Shown in pieces: positions 25,001 through 38,700 of a stretch of DNA of 64,000 bases. Below the pieces are notes generated by a model. That model was given only the letters and a program-made list of their open reading frames with translations, was not told the origin of the DNA and made no database searches. The stretch is from Phytoseiulus persimilis. Taxonomy: Eukaryota > Arthropoda > Arachnida > Mesostigmata > Phytoseiidae. The stretch is from NCBI GenBank assembly GCA_037576195.1, contig CM075102.1, positions 29,198,745 to 29,262,744 of the forward strand, written 5' to 3'. A program made the position numbers and the translations under genes. Within the stretch, counting starts at the first letter, position 1. Each line of letters starts with the position of its first letter.

Positions 25001-26264
25001 CCGGCCAGTCGCTCATTCACTCAAACAGACAGCGCTCGAGTCTCAGGGTCAGCTGACGAGTGTCAGACAAGCACGACTCTTGGATCAGCGGCGCAATTCC
25101 GAGCAGTTGTTTCTTGTGCCTCCTCACATCTCCATGCTCGAGGGCGCCGTTGGGCCTGCTGCGTCGAAATAGGGCATATCCCCAACACGGACCAGCAGAG
25201 TTCGCACTCCACCTAACTCGCGACTGAGCAATATCGACTTTCGGTCTCACTCTTCCAGTTCGAACTGGCTTCGTGGAGCCACCCGGTCAGCGAATCAGCC
25301 GGCCAGTTAGAGCAGCTAGCTTGCAATTCTGAATGGGAATTGAATTAACGGTCGCGCCCACTCCACACGGCGCCTCGCTCGCAGCCCCGGCCCCAAACCT
25401 GAATTCGAGTCGGAGTTGGCTTTCACGATGCCGGATCGTTTTTTTCTGAAAGTTTTTCTCCTTCTCGTCGTGAATCATAATTAAAGTTACAACGCCCGTC
25501 TCCCTCGTGCTCATTCAATATGCACGGCAAACTGCTCGTGAGGGATGCTCTGAACAAGGGGGAATGGCCGAGAGTGAGAAACGTCTGCGTCCTCAGGCTG
25601 GGAGACACAAACCAAACGCTGTCCGGCGGTTGCGGCTGCGGCGCGTAACATCTCCCGCGAGCTAACGGTATGTTAACCTCGTCGAAGCATAGCGAGTGCA
25701 ACATACTTCAGAACTTCGTTGGTTGACTCTGCTAATGAACGAGTTACGAGTGCGTCTGCAGCGTCAACATCTTCCCACTGCGTTTACTGCATAAAAAGGC
25801 GCTCCCGCTGCACCACCTGACGCCTCGCAGAGTTCCCTTCGACCTCTGAGGGAGAGCGGCGCCTGCTTCCTCTGGGGCCTGACTGGTTCAGAAGGAATTC
25901 GGATGGAGCCCAGGCCGTCGAGGCTTAAACGGAGTCCCGAGAAAGAACCAAACCCATCCCCGAGTCGAATGGGTCGGCATAGACGAGCTCCTGCTCCAAT
26001 CCTGCCCTCGAACGGCGTTTGAACAAAACAAAAGCAGCCAATCGATGCTGTATGTTTTGTGTGTGTATAATAACACTCCTCCCCAATGGCTTGGGACACG
26101 GACTCAAAAGGCAATCAGCTCCCGAGCGGAAGGTGACAACGTCTCAATGGTTGATCTGAATCGAGCCACTTCCGGATCCGGTGGGGTGTGCAAGCGCCCC
26201 ACGGCGGGAACGTTGCTCCTGTCGCATTTCGGGTTCCTGTGGCGCCGTGTGTAGCTCCGCGAGC
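16042..26264. other. Non-coding stretch, nothing recognised
   Basis: I see no gene I can support. The interval contains CGACC tetranucleotide runs (17214-17238) and GGTC runs (23486-23503), a TATAAATTAG near 19065 without a credible start, and a ten-T run near 22467. The minus-strand frame at 22980-23327 has a plausible acceptor (TTTTTGCACAG, at about 23322) but several frames are open at once and no donor or family match supports it. Confidence 0.4.
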
Positions 26265-26282
26265 GGGGGGGGGGGGGGGGGG
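26265..26282. repeat. G homopolymer, 18 bases
   Basis: Eighteen consecutive G residues. Runs of this kind are prone to slippage and to assembly or sequencing error, so the exact length is uncertain. Confidence 0.85.
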
Positions 26283-29200
26283 ATGGAACAGTGGAATCTC
26301 ATTTAGGACTCTACCGGGGCGCGCTCAGGAAGCCTAGCAGAGCAAAACGACGGAATTCCCTCTCCGCCGATTCCGGGCCTCGTGGTTGTTCGTTACCACA
26401 AGATCCCAGGTCACAGGGCCCGATACTCAACGGGATCGTAGAGTTTTATTGACCACGGGAGCGATTCGCGTCGTCACGTGAAGCTTATGCACCCCTCGGT
26501 CCACTCTACGCCCCGCAACCGTCGACGAAGTGGTATACGATTAGACCCTTGGTTGGCGATCTAGGGGATCGACCCCAGGTCGATGGATGGCACGCATGTT
26601 AGGTGAATCAAACGGCAAGTTTCGTCGCGATCGTTGGGAATATTCCCCCTCGAACCGTTGCGCGCATGTGCTCTTCTCTTCGCTCGAGTCGTCCTCTGAT
26701 GCAGCGGCGACGCGGCTCGGAGCCGCCATCGGAATCGTTCTCACTGATTGCGGCCGACGACTGGATCTGTCGCGACGGGGAGAATAGAAAATAGCGAAGA
26801 GAAAGAGTTAGTGGCGGAACGGGAACCGTGTCGCATGAGGATGTACAATACTTGATCTAACGGAACCAACCTCAGAAGAAGGTCTAGCGATTGAGCGTCC
26901 TTTCATCGACCACCGCAAGAGCCTCCGCTGAAAAAGCGGAGCGGTTAGTCGTCTGCTCAACCACTCCGGGAGCATCAGCCCGAAAAGCGATGTGGCGACG
27001 CTAGTTTACAGGTCTTGCTCGTTTGCGCGACTGTCGCTTGGATTGATCCACTATTTAGAATGCGATAGGGACAGTTTCGCGGAGTCCAGCACGCATCGGT
27101 CGCTCCCGCGGCGCCCAGATTGCCATTAGAAATAAAAGGACCCCGAGGGGTCGTTGAAGGAAGGTTTTACGTCGACTGACGCCAATGGCTCTGTGTGCAT
27201 TCTCTCTCCTCGAGATCTGCGTTCCATTGTCTTCTATTTTGTTCTCGCTGTGTCCTCCGCGGAGCAGGCTTCGAATCGCCCCTCGAACACGTGACTGTTG
27301 ACAATAGAGATTTGTTGTGGGCGCCTCCTTCTTGTGGAACCGACAGACTGAGAAGTGTTTCACTCAAGAGACAAGCCAGGCGTTAATTGGGGACGGACAG
27401 TGGGATGCCTCTGTGAGAGCAGCTGCCGCCCTTCCCAATGCGACGTGATAGCCTGTGCTAATTCGTTGTTCTTCCCAAGACGGCAGACTCTGGTTCACGT
27501 CCTTCAGGTACCCAGGTGTCGCAAGCTCCTCGCATTCGATTTCCATGTCGGTGCGGAGGTGGTGGACGAAAGAACAAAGGAACAAAAAAGCCTCCCACCG
27601 GAACCAGCAGTGAACCGAGGGCCCGCGACCATGTCCATGCCAAAAATCCCTTGAAACTCTGGAGGAATCGAGCCAAGCGACAACAGCCCAACCACAACGG
27701 TCGGCGTTTGGTTTGTTGTGATGGCGGCACGGAGCCCGGTGAGCGACAGATGGACCCACGTTCAAACGAGGTGGCGCGACAATTTTCTGCCACATCGCTT
27801 CTGCTTAATGTCCCCCCGATAACATAACAAGAAGTGACGGCCCAAGTCAGCTCAGAGTGAGAGGCATCGAGGTGGAAAACTGCTTCTCGTTTCCCGGGCT
27901 CCCACTTCTCGTCCCTCTATTTCACCTACGAGCCGGTCGTCGTCGTCTTAACTGGAGGGGAATATTCCCGCAGGCATGCGGAATCCAGAGTCGCCACTCG
28001 GAGCTCCCGGTCGATCACAACGAGACGCCGCTGCTGTGGCTCCGGAAAAACCGGAAGCCGAAACTGGCCATGTTGAAACGAAGTGGAGAAATCGGAACAT
28101 GAGATGGCCGACGCACGCTCCCAAGCAGCCACCTATAGCTGAGGGACGGTGACCGATAATGAAGCTCAGCGAGCAACGCGACCCTTAGTGACCGTTTTCT
28201 TATGAGCAGTTCCCCTGGGGGCGTGGCTTCGGAACGGACCGTTTGGGATGTCGTGTCGCAGCAAACACGGCCTCTGGCTCATTCAAAATAGAGCGCCTAA
28301 GGTCTCGGAATCGTCTTCCTTCCTCGTTTGTCCATTAAGACATCTTTGAATGAAACTGTCTTTCCAAACTTTCTTTTTTTCCTCCTTATCTCGGTCCAAT
28401 GTTTCCCACGAAGGAATTTCTTGTATTGCTCCTCGAAGTTAGCTGGAGAAGTTTTTCTGAGCATGTCGGGAGTTTCAAAGGCGGAGTTTTTCCGCGTGGT
28501 CGAGATTTGTCGGGCTTATGCTAATACATGGACCGAGCTCTCCGCTCTCAGAATCATTCTTGTTCCCGTTTCAAGTTTCCTCTGTACAAAGTCACGGCCG
28601 ACGATTCGCCTGTTCGTCCCGTACTGGCATCCCGATTCCGTGCTCGCTCGCTCGGCTCACGGTATTTGCATCAGCCACGTGCGGATTCTGGGTATTGTTT
28701 AGCCTGATCCCCGCAGTTCGTTATATATGAGTGTGTTCGTTTGAGACTCCGCGTCGCACTGGATCTGATAGATGTTCTTCCTTGTGACCAACACCCGAAG
28801 ACCAATATACGAACGGAGCTTTCGGCGATCTACTCTCCCACGCAGCGACTCAAGGTTGCGGGAGAGCGGCTCTGTGGGACCTCAAGTTATTGAAGTCTGC
28901 TCCCTCAGTTTCACGTCCGTGCAAAGAGCAGAGGGCGAACGAGAAGAACCAGGGGAGGCTGAAAGGAGTCTCGGCGAGCACTGGGTGGATACAGACCGCA
29001 ACAAATCCGAGGTGCAGAAAAGGAAACACGAGGGAGGGAACGGCACCTAGGGAAGAAAGCTAAAAGGATTCGATCACCCCGGGAAGCCACAAGCCGGAGG
29101 ATATGAACGAATGCGCCGCCATGAATCGAATGATTCATCCGTTCGGTTGCTCGGCCGGACAGGAGGCAGCCTAGGGCGCCAACAGGACCGGCGACCCTCT

Positions 29201-32200
29201 CCCAGCTTGGTGGAGTGTCGATATATTTCGAAGAGGGAACGTCGTCGGCCACGATAACCCAAAGCGGCTTCTGAGACAACTAATTACCAATGGCCTTCAT
29301 CCTCCCGAACGAGCGAGCCAACTTGAAAACAATGGCCTCTCTCTCGGTCGCCGCTGATTCCAACGCAACCCCGTCGTCTACGAATTCCATGCCAGCGGTG
29401 GAATAGGCCCAACCGGTGTTCAGCCGGTCGTCGTAGGCTTCCCCGTCCATCCACCGTGAACCACTTGATTGACGTGTTTAGAGGGTAACGAGAGAGAATA
29501 ACTACGAGCGTGCCGATAAGCGAGTTGTATTGTGAGATGGAGAGAGACGGAACACGTCGATCAAATACGTAATTCGATTTCGCCGAACATCGGCAGCAAC
29601 AGCCGTGGCGACAATCTAGAAGAGAACGTTTTTCGCAGCTGCAGCGGTAATTTCCGCCTAAAAAACTACGCGTGATTCATTTGCGCGTTGTTGTTGATGG
29701 TGATGAATGCATCGTTGCCCGGGCTACGGCAACAAGCTCGGAAACTCGCGCGTTATTCTCTTCGAAAGAAACGAAATCTTCCTATCCTAAGACTGAGATC
29801 TCCCTCAGCGGGCAATCGATCTTCGCGATGCGAGCGCCCGAACGAAAGAGAGTTCCATCTCAGACAGGAATAACGAACGAAACAAAAGGTCTCGCCTTCT
29901 CTTGAGCCGAGCAGGGAACACATCCAACAGGTTAAGACTTGTTATCGGTTCGAGAGTTTCCTCTCCTGCCGCGCATTAGCTGGACAGCGTCTGTGCGGAG
30001 AAGCGCCGACAACAACCGTTCGGCTCCAACGGCTCAGACCCTCTCGCAGGCCCAAGTCGGCGAGCCGGCACCCTGCCTCGTGGATCAAGACCCGGGCCTT
30101 ATCCACCTCGGCTTTGATCGAGTTATCTGGCCGCTTGCTCCACTCGACCGGCTCGTTTTGACAAATAATTAGAGTCTGTTAAGGAGAGATAGCTCAACGC
30201 ATCCCAGTTGTTTATCCCCTTTCGCTTAAGCCCAACATCAGCGGCGGGATACCTTGTCGACCCGGGAAACTGGGCTCATCGTGAGAGGCGTCCTCTCCGA
30301 TAACAAGACGCCGTCCTCGAATTTCGCGGAACTCGGGAAACTCCGTGGCTCGGGGCGCATCCGACGTCTTCCTCCAAAAGTGCCATGCAAATGTGACGAA
30401 GTGGCGTGCTCGCAGCGTTCACATATTCCCGAGGTGACGTAAAAGTCTTCGGATGGAAACAAATACGATCAAACCCAGATGACCGTGCCCGTCTCGCTGA
30501 TCGCGTGCAAAACCCAACGATCGGGGTGCGTTCTTGGTTTCCTGGGATGTGCTCGAAACGGTGCCGCAGCCTAGTCCCCAGCCGCCGGGGTCGTCTAATA
30601 AGATAATGGGAGCGTTCCCAACGTTCGAAACAGAGAGCAAGAAGAAGGAAAAGCGAAAAGACGACTAACGCAAGATTGAATAAGCTTTCCGTGTTGCCCC
30701 AGCGTCTCCACTCCCCTCCCCGTCACTCCTCTCCTTCGACCCACCCAACCTTTTCCCCACTCCTTTCCCATTCGTTCCCTTTCTTACGTAACCCTTTTTG
30801 CTCCTCGGTTGAACCCACTTTCGGCCGTCGCGTACGGATTTCTCCTGCGTGGTATGCCGCACCGAATGGCTCGTGCACCTCCGTCGAACGGTGTTTCACT
30901 CGTTCTCCCTCCACTCCACACTTCCCCTCCCGCCCCAGTCTGATATTTGAGCACACTCAGCACGCAGCAGAGGCTGATGTTTGTACATATATATATACAT
31001 ATATATATATCGGTTCCTGCCGGTGCCGTTTATCGTCGGAACGTGCCAGAAGCCGAAATTAAACACACCAGTAAATTGGGAAGCGACTAAGGAGTTCGTT
31101 TGATCACTTTTCGCCTGCGAGTCGCTCGCTCCCCACATTATTTCCTCTGGCTGCCGCCCCTTTCCTCCTCTCGGAGTCGAGTTTCCCCCTGATCGAGAAA
31201 GAGTGAACAAACTGACCGACTTGACCCATGGAGGCATTGCCGTTCACAGACTGCACTGCCGCTGTCAAGCAGGAATGAATAAAGAGCTCACAGACGAGAG
31301 GCATGAAGTGCTGGGCGGCATGCGCCCGACTTCGGCAAGTGTCACGGCAAACCGTACGAGCAAGAGGAAGTTCCGGCGGATCGCTTGAAAAGGCCTTCAT
31401 TCAGGAGCGAGTTACTCATTCATGGCCGCGGTTTCCTTTGGGCCTGAAAAGATACCCGAGTCGGGCTGAGCGACGGACACGCCATGCATCACGAAACCTG
31501 CTCGCCGCGAAATCTCGATGAATCGCTGCGGATGCGTATGATGTAGAGCCACGGTCGTCTGAGTTAGTTTCTCTCCCTCAGGGGCTGCCCCAGAACGCGT
31601 CGAGTAGGAGTGAATGGGCGCTCAGTCGGTGCCCTCTTGCTGGAAAAGCTCTATCGGATCTCGCTAATTTGTGCCGTTCCGAGAAAAAAGAAGCTTTCTT
31701 CTCGTGCCATCATCGGGGCTCAAAACGGAGACAAGAGCTTTATAATTGCTCCATGCGTTTGCCGTCGACGGACGTGGCCCCGTGCGTTAATCGCAGACTA
31801 TGGTCGTCGGGGCTCGTCGTTGGTTCCTTCTCTCATTCGCTAACGACGCGACGCGTTTCCCTCTTGAACACAACGAGCGCTGGCGGCAAGTGGGACGAAA
31901 AACGGGCGAGCGAGCCATCAAGGATAACGTGGCTTGAGGGGCAGAAGGGCTTGAGACCCTCGGGAGCAATTTGGCAAATTCTACAGTAGTCGGTCCACGG
32001 CGCTACTCACGACGAAACAACAGAAGGAACGAACATTCTTCGGCGGAGACTCCGGAGATCCTGAGAGAATCCTCTTGCCGTTGAGTACCGTTCAGGCTCG
32101 AACTCGGGCGCACGATCTCGTTGTTTTGATGCTTTCGCTGCACATGTTCGTGGTTGATGTCGTTGATACCGAATAACGTCGGAATGCCCTCGTCAGCGCT

Positions 32201-34960
32201 GCTGCGTCGAGCGGAACTCTCTCCGAACGAGGAGCGCGAGCGGGGCCGCTGAACGAAGTGAACTTTTTAATCTTGCTTTTAATGCACTCGGAGTGAGAAG
32301 ATCATCTCTTGCCCCTCGGTCGGGCATCTTGTTCGAGAAAACACAGGCGGGATCCCGTCTGCTTTTTCATCGAGGGTCCCCCGAGTAGCGTCGCGAAAGA
32401 GAAACAATTTGTCAATGCTGTCATTGACCCCGAAATGGAGCCGGGACTTGTCCCGTGACCGTTGTCCTGGGAGCGGCTCACGGACTCGTCGCCCAGCCAT
32501 TTCCAAAGGACTCGAGCCCCGGAGGGGAGCGGAGCGGAAACTCCTGCACTGGAGGGACTGCTTGAGTGTCGGAGCTATGAGCTCCCGGATCCCAGAAACA
32601 GAACACAAAAGCTTGGAAGGACGTTGAGGATTTCCTTCGGTGTAGTTGGTCTCAGCTCCCGGTCGCCAGCGAGCGTTCATCCAGCGACGAGACGGTTGTT
32701 CATTCTTCCTCTCACTTCCCTTCCCATTCCTCTCGCACCTGCCTGCCATCGTTGTCGCGGCATTTTGCACTCCGCTGGAACCTAGTAGAAAGTATATTTA
32801 TGAGAGAACAACGATAAAACCTCACCGTTACAACTCCCGCTGACGGGAACCATTTCCATTTTTGAGCTTCGATTGTCGCCCGTCGTCGTCGCTCCTGCGA
32901 GTCGCGTCCGAACGGCGGATCAGGACCTCCTAAGAACGGGAAGCCAGCGAGGTATCTCAGTCCATCGAGCCCTCGAAAAGCTTCATGTTTTGCCCCGGAG
33001 ATGCCGCTCCAGACCAGATGTCAGCCGAGAGGAACAACAAAGGAACTTTCTCCCAGGCTCCTGTATTCCCTCCTGAGCAATCGTTACGTCTCGACGAGCG
33101 TCGACGATGGTGACGGCCTGGGCGAAAACCCCGGAAGAGGTACAAACCGCGCCAAGTAATGAGATTTGCTCCGGCCGTAAGAAGGAGATAAACCGGGGAA
33201 ATATTGACTTTTGAGTTTCGCTCGGTCTCCCTTCTGCTCCCTGCCTGGCTGCTTCCTCCCCGATCTTTCCTCACTTCCAAAAGGAGGACTCACTTCAGAA
33301 CATCGATCCTCGTCGAGAATGAGTTTTTCCTCTCAGCGACTAGGAGCCGAGAGCAAACGGGCGCACTGAGGGAGGAGCTGCGAGAGCGAGGGAACGAACC
33401 GCTTCTTTCTTCTCGCAAAAACTCTTGTTTTCAACCAACAGCCATCGGGATCCCGCGACAGGACACGAGTTTGATTTTTGAATCGTCCGAGTTGGAGAAC
33501 CAGCGCAACTTCGGAAACCTCTCTCGGCTGTCCTGTCGTCAACACGCTGCTGAGGTTTGGGAAGTGCTCCGGGTTCGGGGAATCCGGCCATCCGGACCCT
33601 GCGACATCTGGCGAGGAGAAGGTTCGAAGTGGGATCCACCGGCCGAACGCTCGGTCAACCCTGGGAACGGACTAAAACTCCTCCCGGCCACCGTCCCGGG
33701 CCCGACAGCTCCTCATTAACACTGCTCGAGAGCAGTTCGGAGCTTCCAGGATTTTCCGAAGCAGACCGAAGCGCAGATAATCTCTAAAACGTGGCCGAAC
33801 TTCGACCGTGCTCTTCTGCAGCTCATCCGCCTCCCTGTCTGTTCCTATAGCGAGCAAAAGTGAGGCCAGAGGGGAGGAACAACTAACTGTTCCGCCGAAT
33901 TCGACCGTTCGTAACCTTGCTATGCGGCAGCCTTTCTACGGGTCAAAGTTAGGACTAATTGTCTCGGCCCATCCGGCGCGACTTCCGGAGCCTACGGCTT
34001 CCCCCTGATCTGGTTGGGATGAGCGAGAGAGTAGAGGCGACTGGTCAGTCGACCGATTGGAAACCGAAAGGGGTGTCGAAGCAAAGCCAGTGGAACCAGC
34101 AGCAGCAGAGCTGGGTCACGTAGGAGGCCAACGAATCGGTGCTATTACATCGCACTTATAGCCACGATGCCAGAAAAGGGAAGCGGACCGAGGCAACGCC
34201 TGCGCCCTTTTCTTCCTGCATCCCCACAGGCCTAGTCTCCAAGGGTGGAAGAAAATCGAGGCTGGCTGGGCGACTGGCTCAACCGCTCGCACTGCACCGT
34301 TTCAAGAACTGGTGCAAGGCTCTCCGTTTCGGACCTCAATCGTGATCGCCATTAGGCAGGCCTGGTTGAGAGGAAAGTCTTCTCTTCCTTCTGCGTCGCT
34401 AGCCTTCCGAAGGGGGGTCGGAACATCAGCGGCGGAAGCTACTCTACTTGTAGTCATGCCTCGCAGTGGCGGTCCATGTGGTTGGTGGTGGCGGTGGTGC
34501 TGGTGATGGTATTAGGGAGCAGAGGGACGAGGAGAAGTGAGCACGAAGCGGACGAGCGACAACCAGGATGCAGGCCTCGCTTCGGTTCCTCGTGGACGAA
34601 GAGAGCTGTGCAGCTATTCCATTCTCCGCTGAGAGAACTTCGGAGCTCAAGCCCGCCTTGAGCTTAACAGCAACTGCCCTAATGCGGCTGGTAAGCCTTT
34701 TCGCTCCTCGGTGCGGGCCTTCCTCTTTCCATTGTCTCAGAGATGAACGCAAGGAGCAATGAACGAAGAAATGAGGGCCCGCCCGAACAGTGCGAACCCA
34801 TTTCCATTCGTTATCCGATGTATTCATTCGACCAAATCGCCATGAAACGACATTAAAGTGCTCCTGCTGGTTATTGCTGCGTCTGGTGAAGCTCCGTAGT
34901 CTTTCTGACAGGATGGTCGTGGGCGGAACGTCGATGAGAGAGTTGAGCAGGACGAGCAGA
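26283..34960. other. Non-coding stretch, nothing recognised
   Basis: No gene is supported on either strand. A 7-bp GC-rich hairpin with a short A-rich loop lies near 26925-26942, and a TATA dinucleotide repeat at 30984-31010. Short hydrophobic frames (for example 28328-28702) lack any family feature or paired splice sites. Confidence 0.4.
30984..31010. repeat. TA/CATA microsatellite
   Basis: Two ACATATATATA-type blocks in tandem form a 27-base AT-rich dinucleotide repeat. Confidence 0.85.
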
Positions 34961-34969
34961 AGAGAGAGC

Positions 34970-35000
<31 letters not shown>
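34961..35000. repeat. GA/AG microsatellite
   Basis: A perfect AG tract from 34971 to 34999, preceded by an imperfect AGAGAG block. GA tracts bind GAGA-factor-like proteins in arthropods, but function here is only possible, not shown. Confidence 0.9.
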
Positions 35001-35003
<3 letters not shown>

Positions 35004-35763
35004 GTAGAGCCAGGATGGAAATCGCGAAGGCACGCTTTGACTGATGTAGAGGAGGACGTGACAGCTCGAACACGTCGTCCATGTTGTCCATATGCTGGGA
35101 GAACCCAGGACATCTGAGTTTTCCTCCCTCCGTGGCCAGTGGTCCCCTCTGCTGGGACCGCAGCTAGAGTTGAGGATACGAACGCCACGATCCCAGCCGA
35201 CTGGTACGGAAGTGTCGAGGCGGTTTTTATACGTCGCTGTGGGTCGACTCTCTACTGGTGCCCTGTTTTGGTAGATGCGTCGAGTGGCAGCGGGTGCTCC
35301 GTTCAGGCATGAATAACGGCGCACATACTGAGGTTGGGAACGGAGCTAGCAGAGCCGTCGACGTTTTACTCTTCTTTGTAGTCGCTTGAGAGATAAGCAG
35401 GGGGCTGAACTCATTATGCTCCGCTGCGGGAGGGAAACGGAGAACGAGGCTTTTATAAAAATATCAATCACGCTCCGACGCCTATTTACGGGGCAACCAA
35501 CAAACCAACCAACACTCTCGCTCGCTCTCCTGCTTTCTCGCTCCCCTGAAAGGTAGCAGCGACTTGCGTCCGACTACTTGAGGAACGATCCTTGCGCGAA
35601 TGCCTCGGAGGGCGTGGGTAATGAACGCGAACGGCTCCGCTCGTGTCATCGACCACAGGTGGGATGAAGAACACGGGGCTCGGAACGATGTTTCGAACAC
35701 GAACTAGATCGCCACTCGGGATACTTTCCTACTCCTCGCCAGTGCTTTTTCCACGGCCCTCTC
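35001..35763. other. Non-coding stretch before first ratchet-type site
   Basis: Nothing coding is supported. A TTTTATAAAAATATC element lies near 35449-35463 but no start codon or initiator suits it. The last 60 bases become pyrimidine-rich towards the splice-like site that follows. Confidence 0.4.
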
Positions 35764-35791
35764 CTAACGAGATTTCTCTTTACAGGTAAGT
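35764..35791 (+). other. Candidate recursive (ratchet) splice site 1
   Basis: The element reads, in order, a CTAAC branch-point motif (35764-35768), a pyrimidine-rich tract TTTCTCTTTAC, acceptor AG (35784-35785) and, with no base between, a perfect donor GTAAGT (35786-35791). The branch-point A lies 18 bases before the junction. This juxtaposed acceptor and donor is the zero-length-exon architecture used for recursive splicing of long introns in Drosophila. It lies on the plus strand, about 30.9 kb after the donor at 4893. No comparable site was seen on the minus strand. Function in this organism is inferred. Confidence 0.6.
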
Positions 35792-38700
35792 CTTGAGGCG
35801 TACGATGAGGATTGTCGGAAGCAGCAAACGACGAGGGATCATTCAAATCTGAGTACGTGTCTCGTTCAGTCAATCATTTCTCGACAATCTGTTGAGCGGG
35901 CGAAGGGCAGAAAGTCGACCATCACGTTGAGCCAAACGACGGAGCCATGCTTCGAGTGTGAGCTTCTCCGTGAGCTCCTGGTGCGAATGGAACGGAGTTC
36001 CCGAGTCATTTCTCAAGTGTCCTCAATCCTCAGGCCCGATTCGAGCCATACCTTCTCGATTGAGTTCAGAGTTACGAGGAGAGCGGTCCGAGGGAGAGTT
36101 TCACTCCATCGCGACGAGTCTTCACTGTTGGCGAGACAGGCTGCGCTTGAACACGTCGAGGGAATTTTCCCGTAAATCATGGGAGCTATCGTGCGTGTGA
36201 CGTCGACTGCGAGCTAGCCGATGTGCCAATCAGCCAAAATCAGAAAACTTGCCACTCTACGGTCACAGGCCAGCCTCGGATAGCTATTGTTATCGACTGC
36301 CCGAATGAGCTTTCCGGTTTGATATTCAACTACTCCTGGTATTCAAGTGAAAGATGTTGATCCGCGATGGCGTTCTCGAGCGCTTGAAGGCGCAGCGTTC
36401 GACAGGGAATTTCGAAGGACTTCGAGAATTCTCAGAACGCCGTTTGGCGACCGAGAACTCCAAACCACCTGCGTGAGCATCGGTGAAGATTATCTTCCTC
36501 CGACTGAAGGGCAGAGTGAACTGCAAGGGCTCCGGCACGTGTCATTCACTCTTCGCTCCTTATTCCCTCTCCTCACTTCTTGTGTGCTTTTTCCCCTTTA
36601 TTCGGGCCATTCTGTGCAGATGGTGGTTGCGGTGGCGGCGGCACCAGCAGGCGCGGTGGTCGGATCCTTGGCGGCGGCGGCAGTCGTCGTACTTGTGGAC
36701 AAAACAGGGCGCAGAGATCGACGCAAGGAACGGCTGCCGCAATGGAATGAGAACTGTGGTGGTATAAATGTCAAGGGGAGTTGGATGGTGCGTGCCGCCC
36801 AGTCATAAGTCGCTCAGTCGTTCAACGATTACCCGCCGCCTGACTTGCTGGCCGGCGACCCACCGAGCCGGCTGCGTGCGTGCCCCTCCCCCCTCCTTCT
36901 CCGTGGCTGGCTATAAACCCACCAACTCACCTGATAATACCTGTTCGTCGTCTCCAAAGACTGAAACCCGGGGAGCGAGGGGCCGACCGGATAAAAGATC
37001 GCCGAATGGCGTGCTCATCATGAGCGCAAAGAAGCAAAGGGACCTTTCCGAGTCGGGGCGGGTGATCTCGCCAGCGCTCGCCGCGTTCAATCCCTCCTCC
37101 CGGACGGCGTCTTTCACTCTTGCCCCCCCTTCCCTCGTTCCCCCCGCCATAGGCTCGCCGCTGGCTTCCCTCGTCCCTGAAATCGGGCCTCCACCCGATC
37201 CCTCAAACTCGTTGCTTCATCTGTCCCCGTTGACCCTTCATCCGATTCTTCTCTTGCACCCTCTCGCCGTCGCGTCGGTCTCGGTCGCTTCCTCGTCCCT
37301 CTTTTCCCCATCTCGACTCTTTCCTGCCTTGCCCTTCGGTGGAGTTTTCCTCCGTTCCGAATTCGGCCTGAATTGTCGGACGAGGAGATCCATAGGAGAG
37401 AGGCTGCATCCAAGGCTGGTTGCAAGAGCTCTCCAGAGAGAAGACGTTCAGAAGAGATCCGTCGGAACGAATGGGGTCCAATCGAAAGACGACGCTACAG
37501 ATGAACGGAACGCGGCAGCCAGCTCGGCCGCCAAGCACGTGGGGGGTCCGAACGCCCCCGCCAGTCAGCTCACCCGTCGCCGATGATGGAACCTGAGAAG
37601 ACTGGCCTCTTGGATGACGGTTGGGGAGTGAATATGGATAGGAAATCACAATGAGACACTCACATTCCGAGCCGCGGTCTTCCTGAGTGATCGAGAAACA
37701 CCCGAGCCACCGAGCGTTGGGTGAGAACTTCCTCTGCGAGCATCCGTGCTCTCCTGGTTGACCGGATCATTCCCGCTGAGTTCGACTGCTGACAAACGAA
37801 CAGTTACAACACTGACCAGCTCCGGATCAGTCGCTCCGGACCGCATTTTCAGGAGTCATCGACTCAAAATTTCGGGCCCCCTCCCCAAAATTGAACGCTC
37901 CAGACAAGGGCGCTTGATTGTTCCTTGAGATGAGCGGATGCTTAACAAACGGCTCATACTGCCTGATGAGGAAGGCGCTAGGGAAAACTTGTTGCTACTC
38001 GAAAAGCACCACGGGATCTGATCTGGTCCCCGTGATTCCTGGGAATAGATGGGCTTTCACAGATATGTTCTCCTGGTTCCTGAGCTGCGCAGTTCAGCTG
38101 TCGAACGCGAAGTTGATGAGAAAATGCGCTGTTCAGCTGCTCTCGAGTCTTCACGGACCACAAAGACCTAATCCCCGGACCTGGAGTTCGACTCGCTCGC
38201 CGTCCCCAGCCCAACTGTTGGGTTCGTCTCGTTTCAGCAAGTTTGCTCGGCCTGGTTTGCTCCGCCGCAACTCGCACGCCCTGATTCGGCCCCGCCAACG
38301 AAATCGATGACGGAGCCTTGAACTAAGGTTCCTGAATGGGGCGCCGAGCTGCCAGGTATTCCAATATCTGCCCGGAAAGATTCGTGCCTTCGGGAATCTG
38401 TCGGAAAGAGCAGGCAGGCAGTCAGCCCGGCTCCCCAAGCCGACGATTGCTCAGACTGCTATGCTATGCGATGACCACAATCTGAACGACATGAACAGGG
38501 ACCCTGCATGCAAGCACGACCAGGAAGCAGCCTGTCCCGTCCCACGAACGAGGCTTCGAAGGTGAGGCTGACCTACGGGGTTTCGTTGCTATGATTGCAA
38601 CTCCTTCCAGCGATCGGGTGAAGGATTTTGTTATTTCTCCGACGGAATCTTCTGTTCGAGCTCCTCTCCAATTCACCCGTTTCTCCACGCGGGAACCTCC

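Noticed and set aside
36768-37586. Longest plus-strand open frame in the central region (272 codons)
   Set aside because: It is Pro/Ser/Leu low complexity in a CG-rich patch, has no domain or conserved motif, and the other strand is equally open, so length alone is not evidence.
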